This document shows positions 1-4,928 of a stretch of DNA of 5,568 bases, piece by piece; the stretch's first letter is position 1; each line of letters opens with the position of its first letter. Under the pieces are notes generated by a model. It worked only from the letters and a program-made list of their open reading frames with translations, was not told the DNA's origin and ran no database searches. The stretch comes from Candidatus Thorarchaeota archaeon (GTDB lineage: Archaea > Asgardarchaeota > Thorarchaeia > Thorarchaeales > Thorarchaeaceae). The position numbers and the translations under genes were made by a program. The stretch spans positions 1 through 5,568 of the forward strand of contig JAEORI010000158.1 in the NCBI GenBank assembly GCA_016840965.1, in the 5' to 3' direction.

Positions 1-93
1 ACTGACATCGATTTTTTCTCCGTGAACCCTATGACAAGAGTCCAATCTGTAATTACCGTGACAGGAACCTGTTTAGGTGTGAACCATGGCGCA

Positions 94-124
94 CCCTCGA
101 GCTATTTTAGCCTTACCTTGAGGG
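94..124. repeat. Imperfect hairpin upstream of regulator gene
   Basis: CCCTCGAG (94-101) can pair with CTTGAGGG (117-124) over 8 bp, with one G-U pair on the forward strand and a 15-base loop. No T-tract follows, so it does not look like a standard archaeal terminator. It lies about 30 bases before the TATA-like element of the downstream gene, so it could be a binding site for a regulator, perhaps the one encoded next to it. It could also be the tail structure of an upstream transcript. The role is unknown. Confidence 0.35.
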
Positions 125-154
125 ACCTAATCCTCCAGCGCGTAATCAATATAG

Positions 155-168
155 TTTAAGAGTATATC
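155..168 (+). promoter_or_regulatory. Putative TATA-box region for regulator/surface operon
   Basis: Two overlapping AT-rich TATA-like elements are visible, TTTAAG (155-160) and AGTATATC (161-168). An archaeal start site about 25 bases downstream would fall near 182-192. That leaves a short leader carrying the GGAG at 194-197, or only part of it if the start is at the downstream edge. The placement suits transcription of the two overlapping genes beginning at 207. No purine-rich BRE is obvious, so this is a moderate call from pattern alone. Confidence 0.4.
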
Positions 169-206
169 ATCAGTAATTTGGCCTTAGAATACTGGAGTCG
201 TAGGCC

Positions 207-677
207 TTGACCACTGGGGATCCAACTGATGATGAGTTGGCAGAGCTCGTTAAAGGTAAGACCCTAAGTGTGTACTGGTATATGCTACGACATCCGCAAC
301 CCTTGACTGCACGTGAAATCCAACGTGGTGCAGAACTTTCAAGCCCATCATTATCAATGCATCATTTGGAACGTCTTAGACAATTTGGACTAGTCGACAA
401 GGATGTACACGGTCAATACACCGTCAAACGTGATGTGAGAATAGGAATACTGAATCAGTTCATGGGACGTGGAAGAATTATGGTCCCACGATTCTTATTC
501 TATGCGACCTTCTACACATCACTCACAGCAGCATTAGGATCATTGCTGTTCTGGTTATCCACCGACTGGTACTCTGTTGTCCTTCTGATGATGCTTACAT
601 CTGCCTGCATTGTATTGTGGTATGAGACGTTTAAGGTTTGGAGAGAACAACCTTTTCCGGAAGGTGAAGGAGATTGA
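207..677 (+). CDS. Membrane-anchored winged-helix transcriptional regulator
   Basis: This encodes 156 residues. Residues about 17-75 read as a winged helix-turn-helix of the ArsR/MarR-like kind: a first helix around GKTLSVYWYMLRH, a recognition region around SSPSLSMHHLERL (45-57), then GLV and a Tyr-containing wing (61-73). Residues 96-117 and 121-139 are hydrophobic and should form two membrane helices with a very short loop, leaving a basic/acidic cytoplasmic tail. HTH-plus-two-helix proteins are widespread in archaea and mostly uncharacterised; the inferred role is a one-component regulator bound at the membrane. The start is TTG at 207, with GGAG at 194-197 nine bases upstream and no better in-frame start. 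The stop overlaps the start of the next gene (TTGA), implying translational coupling with the surface protein. The HTH and membrane calls are firm; target DNA and signal are unknown. Confidence 0.8.
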   Translation: MTTGDPTDDELAELVKGKTLSVYWYMLRHPQPLTAREIQRGAELSSPSLSMHHLERLRQFGLVDKDVHGQYTVKRDVRIGILNQFMGRGRIMVPRFLFYATFYTSLTAALGSLLFWLSTDWYSVVLLMMLTSACIVLWYETFKVWREQPFPEGEGD

Positions 678-1612
678 AATCAGAAATAGATGTTAAAGAC
701 AGAAGAATGAATCGAAAAATGATAAGAAACGGACTTGTTATAATCCTACTAGTACTACCATCTTTTATCCTCCCGATAATGAGTAGTACAAATTACATCA
801 CTTTCGATTCTGTTTCCGCACCACTTCAATATCTACCCTCAGCTGAAACCCCAATACTAAATCTGAGCTACACATCCCGCACTCTTCTAACTGATACCCC
901 TGTAAAATCTGGGGGTGTAATTGCAGGTGATCATGTTAAATTGAAGTCGGTTTGGTCTCCACCCATAATCAATCGTTCAAGGTTAGAGATTAATGCTCAT
1001 GCCATTCCAACAGTTATCTCAATCGAAGCAAACCAAGCGACCCTAGAAATTGACACCCGCGCCCTTGGCAATAATGCAAGCTGCACAATCACTGCTACAG
1101 CATGGTTAGATAATGGTACTGCAATTGTTAAAGAATTCACAAATGTGTATATTGGTAATTTCTTTGTTCCCAAAGTGCACGTGGTCAATCCAAATGGCGA
1201 AGAAGACTGGACATCGCCTCACAATATTACTTGGATAGCATCAGATGTCAATGTGGATGATGAGCTTCTCTTTGATGTCTATCTATCATCAGATAATGGG
1301 AAGTCTTTTGAAATCTTAACAACATCTACTAGTCTCACTTGGTTTGAGTTTGATTTTGCTGATGTCTATAGACTAGATTCTTACTTAATACGAGTTCGTG
1401 TCACTGATGGTATTTACTATAGCTCAGACACTTCTGATGGCACTTTCACTGCGGGGACAATTGTCACCACCACTACCACAACACCAACCACGACTCCAAC
1501 TACCACCACTCCTGTATTTGAACCAAGAATAGTCATCTTCATAGCAATCCTGCTATTCTCAAGTGGAGTGATGGCTCTGGTTGTCTACTATGCTGCAAGA
1601 AAATGGATCTAG
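674..1612 (+). CDS. Cell-surface protein, Thr-rich stalk, C-terminal membrane anchor
   Basis: This encodes 312 residues. A basic N-terminus (RRMNRKMIR) leads into a hydrophobic segment at about 20-36, read as a signal peptide or membrane anchor. Residues about 40-165 are a beta-rich region I do not recognise. Residues about 168-260 resemble the Ig/FN3-like repeat seen in many archaeal and bacterial surface proteins: NPNGEEDW, then NITW, DVYLSSDNGKSF and YLIRVRVTDG. A Thr/Pro stalk (265-280), a membrane helix (286-306) and a short basic tail (RKW) follow. Five N-glycosylation sequons lie in the predicted outside part (N63, N100, N134, N147, N184). The start is TTG at 674 inside the upstream stop; ATG codons at 707 and 719 would still keep the hydrophobic segment, so the exact start is open. 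The job is unknown; it is probably an envelope sensor or adhesion protein working with the coupled regulator. Confidence 0.7.
   Translation: MKSEIDVKDRRMNRKMIRNGLVIILLVLPSFILPIMSSTNYITFDSVSAPLQYLPSAETPILNLSYTSRTLLTDTPVKSGGVIAGDHVKLKSVWSPPIINRSRLEINAHAIPTVISIEANQATLEIDTRALGNNASCTITATAWLDNGTAIVKEFTNVYIGNFFVPKVHVVNPNGEEDWTSPHNITWIASDVNVDDELLFDVYLSSDNGKSFEILTTSTSLTWFEFDFADVYRLDSYLIRVRVTDGIYYSSDTSDGTFTAGTIVTTTTTTPTTTPTTTTPVFEPRIVIFIAILLFSSGVMALVVYYAARKWI
1466..1510 (+). repeat. ACC/ACT-rich low-complexity tract (Thr stalk)
   Basis: This 45-base stretch is made almost only of ACN and CCN codons (ACC, ACT, ACA, ACG, CCA), and encodes 13 Thr and 2 Pro between the Ig-like domain and the membrane anchor of the surface protein. 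Such stalks are usually heavily O-glycosylated in archaeal surface proteins and hold the ectodomain away from the membrane. Repeats of this kind can change length by slippage. Codons are mixed, so the tract is maintained at protein level and is not a simple DNA microsatellite. Confidence 0.75.
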
Positions 1613-2505
1613 CCAAAAATCCTGTCCAGAAGAGGTTGTGTGTTGACAACATGCTTGTCAAGACCTAGTTCAGTAGGGTCTAGCCCCATTGCCAGTCCAA
1701 GTAATTGGGTGTAATAGAGGACTGGAATTTTGTACCTAGACTCCCCTAGCTCCATGTTCAACTGTGCCTGAGCTGTTTCATACTGTAAATGGCAGAATGA
1801 GCAAACATCAACAATACAGTCCACACCTGCAGTAATCAGGTTGTCAAGTTTTTCCTTGGCAATATCAACGCTGACAGCTACTTGAGACCCTCTTACGCCT
1901 CCTCCTGCACCACAACACATGTCCTTGTCTTTATACTTGACACTCTCAGCTCCAGTTGCCTCCACCAATTCATCAAGGAACGTATGTCGTTGTGTTTGCT
2001 TCCATGGCCTAATCTTGCTTGGCTTCAAAAGATGACATCCATAATGGACACCCACCTTGACTCCGTTAATAGGTCTGGTTACTTGCTTTCTGATGTAGTC
2101 TGGTCCTAACTCAAAAAGAACCTCAATAACATGTTTTGCCTCGACTCTACCATCAAACTTCAATCCCAATCCTTTGAAGACTTTCTGAACTTCTTTCAAT
2201 CGATCAGGGTGTTCACGAACCTCGGCTAGAGCCTCCTTAAAGGTACCATAACACCCATTGCAGCCTGTAATGATGTCATGACCCGACATCTCTGCAAGGG
2301 CTAGGTTTCGAGAAGCTAGAGCTAACCATGTTGGTTCGTCGAAAGACCGGACAACTCCTGGAGCTGGGCAACAACTTGCTCCGTCAAGATCTTCCAGCTG
2401 AATTCCCAACTTCGGAAGCACGACTCTAATACTTGCTTCTAGATTTGGAAACCGATTAGGCATCACACAGCCAAGGAAGAAAGAGTATGTCTGTGACTCC
2501 GTCAA
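1609..2505 (-). CDS. HdrB-like subunit (heterodisulfide reductase B), copy 1
   Basis: This encodes 298 residues, the usual HdrB size. Two complete CCG cysteine motifs are present: C13, C45-C46, C82, C85, and C157, C197-C198, C235, C238. Their spacing is the one I recall for methanogen HdrB, where each set binds a noncubane [4Fe-4S] cluster that splits CoM-S-S-CoB. FFLGC, CCPAPG, GCNGC, HYGCHLLKP and CCGAGGG are all canonical. I chose TTG at 2505, one base after the hdrC stop, because GGAGG (2519-2515) sits nine bases upstream and the resulting N-terminus matches copy 2 in length. A TTG at 2535 would add ten basic/polar residues and also has an AAGGAG, so it is not excluded. Cytosolic, and expected to pair with the HdrC just upstream. 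The substrate in this organism is unknown, as no mcr genes are visible. It ends tail to tail with the surface-protein gene. Confidence 0.9.
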   Translation of the reverse strand: MTESQTYSFFLGCVMPNRFPNLEASIRVVLPKLGIQLEDLDGASCCPAPGVVRSFDEPTWLALASRNLALAEMSGHDIITGCNGCYGTFKEALAEVREHPDRLKEVQKVFKGLGLKFDGRVEAKHVIEVLFELGPDYIRKQVTRPINGVKVGVHYGCHLLKPSKIRPWKQTQRHTFLDELVEATGAESVKYKDKDMCCGAGGGVRGSQVAVSVDIAKEKLDNLITAGVDCIVDVCSFCHLQYETAQAQLNMELGESRYKIPVLYYTQLLGLAMGLDPTELGLDKHVVNTQPLLDRIFG

Positions 2506-2506
2506 A

Positions 2507-3055
2507 TTAGACTCCCTCCGTCTTTTGACCTTCAATAAGCTCCTTGAATCCAGTTCTCTTCATAATCTCCTGAACTTGGGCGAGTGCTTTCTTGTTCGAG
2601 TGAGTTGTAGGAGGGAGTTCTTTTAGTCCAAGATCTTTTCGTATCTCTTGATTAGCATCATCTATCGGAACAGCATGACCTGTTGAGAGAAGTTTCTGAG
2701 AGGCTTTCTTATGCTGAGGCAGCATAAACCCATGATCTACAGCCATGTTTCTCATAATGATTATGGCATCTGTGACCTTGATTTGTCTGGGACATCTTTC
2801 TAGACAAGTGTAGCATGTAGCACAAAGCCAGAGGTCAGGGCTTGAAAGGACTTCATCTTTAAGACCCAGTAATGCTTTACGCATGAGTTCACGAGTTCTA
2901 AACGCAGTTCGTCTCCCGCTTGGGCAGACACTAGAACATGTTCCGCATTGAATACAAGTTCGAATCCTATCGGCTCCCGATTGCACTATCTTGTCAACGA
3001 AGTCAGAGTCGATATCCTTGCCATCAATTGTTTCCCGAGAGATACTATCAGTCAT
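2507..3055 (-). CDS. HdrC-like subunit, two [4Fe-4S] ferredoxin motifs, copy 1
   Basis: The product is 182 residues from ATG at 3055, or 184 from ATG at 3061. Numbering from 3061, two classic CxxCxxCxxxCP motifs are present: C36, C39, C42, C46 and C80, C83, C86, C90. They bind the two [4Fe-4S] clusters that carry electrons from HdrA to HdrB. The later GHAVP segment and basic helical C-terminus also fit HdrC. GAGG (3066-3063) is seven bases before 3055 but only one base before 3061, so 3055 is the better start. The gene is followed after one base by hdrB, with the hdrB Shine-Dalgarno inside its last codons, so the two are translationally linked. About half the residues in the ~120-residue core match copy 2 by eye. 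No HdrA is in view, so its electron donor is unknown. Confidence 0.9.
   Translation of the reverse strand: MTDSISRETIDGKDIDSDFVDKIVQSGADRIRTCIQCGTCSSVCPSGRRTAFRTRELMRKALLGLKDEVLSSPDLWLCATCYTCLERCPRQIKVTDAIIIMRNMAVDHGFMLPQHKKASQKLLSTGHAVPIDDANQEIRKDLGLKELPPTTHSNKKALAQVQEIMKRTGFKELIEGQKTEGV
2515..2519 (-). promoter_or_regulatory. Shine-Dalgarno GGAGG deciding the hdrB copy 1 start
   Basis: Read on the reverse strand, GGAGG lies in the last codons of hdrC and ends nine bases before the TTG at 2505. Its position supports that TTG over the one at 2535, and suggests coupled translation of hdrC and hdrB. The same arrangement recurs in the second copy. Confidence 0.6.
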
Positions 3056-3151
3056 GCTCATGCCTCGGTGTTATCTAGTCGGCTCCCACATTTTACGAGA
3101 TATAAGGATTGAGTTACTGTGATTTTTGAAATGGGTCATTTGATAGTATCT
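3040..3151. repeat. 11-bp inverted repeat flanking the hdrC copy 1 start
   Basis: AGATACTATCA (3040-3050, just inside the hdrC coding start) is the exact reverse complement of TGATAGTATCT (3141-3151, in the upstream gap). The arms are 90 bases apart and bracket the TATA-like element and the start codon. In a transcript reading through from the radical SAM gene the arms could pair and loop out the hdrC ribosome site. As DNA they could be two operator half-sites. A chance match of this length within ~100 bases somewhere in the window is not negligible, so the role is speculative. Confidence 0.3.
3100..3107 (-). promoter_or_regulatory. Putative TATA box for hdrC-hdrB copy 1
   Basis: On the reverse strand this reads CCTTATAT, a good archaeal TATA-like element. 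A start site about 25 bases downstream would fall near 3078, giving a leader of roughly 20 bases that includes the GAGG at 3066-3063. This suggests the hdrC-hdrB pair has its own promoter and need not depend on read-through from the radical SAM gene. The gap between 3056 and 3198 shows no T-tract terminator that I can support. Confidence 0.45.
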
Positions 3152-3198
3152 AAGAAATTGCTTACACAGTATGAATTATGGATTTCGCATATACTAAC

Positions 3199-4278
3199 TC
3201 AATCAAATCTATAGCCATCTGACCCAAGAAGACCTAGATTACCAATCCTAACAGTAGTTAACCCCTCTTCACGGGCTGTGTTTAATGCAGCATAAGCATG
3301 AGCTCTACTAGTTCTTGGAAGGTCTCTCATTGCGTGATGTGGATAGAACCCAAGAAGCACAGTTGGTATTTTTGGATCACTTTCTGCGATGAATCTACAT
3401 ACACTTCTGACTTCGGGAATGTCAATATATCCTGGCACTAAAAGAACGCTTGCGACAAGAAACTCACCAACTCGGTCCCTCTTCATGGTTGCAAGCTCTT
3501 TGAAATTCCGGAGTGCTATTCTATTTGAAACCCCAGTCAACGTCTGATAAATTTCAGGTGTCACTGCTTTAATATCAAACTTGAAAGTTCCTCCCGTGTC
3601 AGTGACAATAGAAGTAATCTTGTTGAGCCACTGTTTTGATATGTTGCCATTTGTTTCATAGCAGACTGTGATGTGTCTTTCTTCATTCAATAATTCGGAG
3701 GTCTTCAAAGAGTGTGCTGCGTTAGGAGCAGGATCTCCCCCAAAGTAGCAGACACATGCTGTATAATCATCCGCTGCATTGGCTAATTCCTGTGGCGATA
3801 ACAGTGGTTTGCCTTTTGCCATCATTATACGATAACTCCCATTTTGACAGAATAAACAATCAGAGTTGCATGAACCATAGAATACTGCTAGATTCTTCAA
3901 GCGTTCTCTGCCTACTCCTTGTTCTCGCTCCTTTGTGACGGAGCAGACCCAATCAGCGCAACAATTAGTTGGTAGATGATCAAAATACCATGAAACCACT
4001 GCTTGATTTGGATATCTCTCAACAATTCCTGATTTTGATGCTATTTTATTATTACAAAATCCAATATCTCCCTCGCTCATTCTACAATGATTTCCACAAT
4101 CTTGACAAGTGAATTTGCCCCTATCTGGAATAGCTGGAACTAATAGATCACGTTTACGAAGTATCTTGTGTGTTTCTTGTGCCACTGAATCTACACCATT
4201 TCTGATGCAGTCTGAACATACTCCCACTGATTGAGAAATAATTCTCTCTTCAGGCTCGTGATTTGGACATAACATCAT
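3199..4278 (-). CDS. Radical SAM protein, PflA/AmmeMemoRadiSam-like, with Cys-rich N-terminal extensions
   Basis: This encodes 359 residues. The radical SAM signature CNSDCLFC gives C137, C141 and C144, which bind the [4Fe-4S] cluster that cleaves S-adenosylmethionine. Supporting core elements are GGDP (180-183, the GGE position), YETNG (207-211), FDIKA (234-238), LLVPGY (279-284) and RIGN (344-347), an order like that of PflA/AmmeMemoRadiSam proteins. Before the core lie CPNH...CSDC (C4, H7, C21, C24; zinc-ribbon-like) and CQDC...HC...GFC (C58, C61, C65, C75), the latter typical of AmmeMemoRadiSam N-termini. C106, C107 and C112 could also bind metal. The start is ATG at 4278 with a second ATG directly after; no strong Shine-Dalgarno is seen, so translation may be near-leaderless. 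It sits upstream of hdrC-hdrB copy 1 on the same strand and diverges from copy 2. The substrate is unknown; family membership is firm, but a link to Hdr rests only on position. Confidence 0.85.
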   Translation of the reverse strand: MMLCPNHEPEERIISQSVGVCSDCIRNGVDSVAQETHKILRKRDLLVPAIPDRGKFTCQDCGNHCRMSEGDIGFCNNKIASKSGIVERYPNQAVVSWYFDHLPTNCCADWVCSVTKEREQGVGRERLKNLAVFYGSCNSDCLFCQNGSYRIMMAKGKPLLSPQELANAADDYTACVCYFGGDPAPNAAHSLKTSELLNEERHITVCYETNGNISKQWLNKITSIVTDTGGTFKFDIKAVTPEIYQTLTGVSNRIALRNFKELATMKRDRVGEFLVASVLLVPGYIDIPEVRSVCRFIAESDPKIPTVLLGFYPHHAMRDLPRTSRAHAYAALNTAREEGLTTVRIGNLGLLGSDGYRFD

Positions 4279-4371
4279 TAGTACTCAAGACATTTGAGTG
4301 TATGAACTTAACGACCTGAACAACACGGATTTAAGTCTGAAATTCACCCTCCCCATAGCCGGTGTATTATC
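4279..4371. promoter_or_regulatory. Divergent promoter region, radical SAM gene versus hdrC-hdrB copy 2
   Basis: This 93-base gap must carry promoters in both directions. For the forward hdr pair, TTTAAG (4330-4335) lies about 37-42 bases before the TTG start, placing a start site near 4358 with a leader of about a dozen bases holding GGTG (4361-4364). For the reverse gene, CTTAAATCC (4337-4329) or GTTAAGTTC (4312-4304) are weak TATA candidates; the second would give an almost leaderless transcript. A short perfect inverted repeat sits next to the reverse start. All calls are by eye and tentative. Confidence 0.4.
4283..4299. promoter_or_regulatory. Inverted repeat, candidate operator
   Basis: ACTCAA (4283-4288) and TTGAGT (4294-4299) form a perfect 6-bp inverted repeat around GACAT. 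The 17-bp site lies 4 bases before the radical SAM start codon, where a bound dimeric repressor would block transcription initiation or elongation of that gene. It may also affect the divergent hdr pair. Arms this short occur by chance, so only the placement makes it worth noting. Confidence 0.3.
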
Positions 4372-4926
4372 TTGACCAGCGCCGAGGAAAAGCCTGCAAT
4401 CATCATTGATACCCCAGATGATTCATTTGTTCAAATGATAAAGAAAACAGGTGGTCCTTTTATCCAGAGTTGCTATCAATGCGGCACGTGTAGCGGGAGT
4501 TGTCCTGCTGGGGCTCGGACTAACTATCTTGTCCGGGGAATAATTCGAAAGGCACTCCTCAGTCTGAAGGAACAATGTATCTCTGCTCCTGAACTGTGGT
4601 ATTGTACAACTTGCTATACTTGTACTGACAGATGCCCACAAGATGTTAGACCGACTGACGTTATCAAAGCTATCAGGAATGTTGCTGTTGCAGAGGGATA
4701 CATGTTATCACCTCATCAAAAGACTGCATTGAAGGTTCTTGAGGCTGGCCATGCAGTACCACTTGACAAAGAATCGTGGGAAATTCTAAGAGAGAAAGTA
4801 GGGATAGAGAGAGTTCCACCTAATGCTAGTAGATATCCTGAGGCAATTGAAGAAATCAGAAAAATTGCAAAGAAAACTGGTTTTGACAAGCTAGTAGAAG
4901 AAAAGGAGGAGAAGAAGGAGGGGTAA
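4372..4926 (+). CDS. HdrC-like subunit, two [4Fe-4S] ferredoxin motifs, copy 2
   Basis: This encodes 184 residues. Two CxxCxxCxxxCP motifs are present: C34, C37, C40, C44 and C78, C81, C84, C88, the [4Fe-4S] electron relay of HdrC. The GHAVP segment and a highly charged Glu/Lys C-terminus follow. Alignment with copy 1 is gap-free through the cluster region with about half the residues identical by eye, so these are diverged paralogues and not a recent duplication. The start is TTG at 4372; no ATG, GTG or TTG precedes it in frame within the gap, and the next in-frame ATG is at residue 22. GGTG at 4361-4364 is a weak ribosome site. The gene stops two bases before hdrB copy 2, whose Shine-Dalgarno lies in its final codons, so the pair is cotranscribed. 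C69 is an extra cysteine absent from copy 1 and is probably not a cluster ligand. Confidence 0.9.
   Translation: MTSAEEKPAIIIDTPDDSFVQMIKKTGGPFIQSCYQCGTCSGSCPAGARTNYLVRGIIRKALLSLKEQCISAPELWYCTTCYTCTDRCPQDVRPTDVIKAIRNVAVAEGYMLSPHQKTALKVLEAGHAVPLDKESWEILREKVGIERVPPNASRYPEAIEEIRKIAKKTGFDKLVEEKEEKKEG
4917..4921 (+). promoter_or_regulatory. Shine-Dalgarno GGAGG for hdrB copy 2
   Basis: GGAGG ends seven bases before the ATG at 4929 and lies within the purine-rich end of hdrC copy 2, which encodes its Glu/Lys tail. It fixes the hdrB start and indicates coupled translation of the pair. Confidence 0.65.
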
Positions 4927-4928
4927 TT

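Larger units (their letters stand above)
1..206. other. Gene-poor leader region at left edge
   Basis: I find no convincing gene here. One forward frame is open from the window edge to a TAA at 157-159, about 52 codons, and could be the 3' end of a gene cut by the edge. It matches no family I know, and an open stretch of this length is not rare by chance. On the reverse strand a frame is open from about 101 to 1, but it has no usable start near its beginning. The region also holds a short inverted repeat (ACAGG-AA-CCTGT, 61-72), a longer hairpin (94-124) and the probable promoter of the gene starting at 207. Confidence 0.45.

Noticed and set aside
1..101. Reverse-strand open frame running off the left edge
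   Set aside because: It has no ATG, GTG or TTG near its beginning and no ribosome site; the only ATG is a few codons from the edge.
1..159. Forward open frame from the left edge to TAA at 157, possible 3' end of a gene
   Set aside because: It is only about 52 codons, with no recognisable family, and a chance open frame of this size is plausible. It is noted in the region entry but not called as a CDS.
997..1188. Reverse-strand open frame opposite the surface-protein gene
   Set aside because: It is antisense to a coherent secreted-protein architecture and has no recognisable domain.
1882..2109. Forward open frame opposite hdrB copy 1
   Set aside because: It is antisense to a gene with full CCG motifs, has no family resemblance, and is a reading-frame shadow.
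3129..3141. AAATG-GGT-CATTT inverted repeat in the gap before hdrC copy 1
   Set aside because: The arms are 5 bp, AT-rich and with a very short loop; this is expected by chance, and it has no T-tract to act as a terminator.
3756..3938. Forward open frame opposite the radical SAM gene
   Set aside because: It lies entirely within the coding region that includes the CxxxCxxC core on the other strand, with no independent support.
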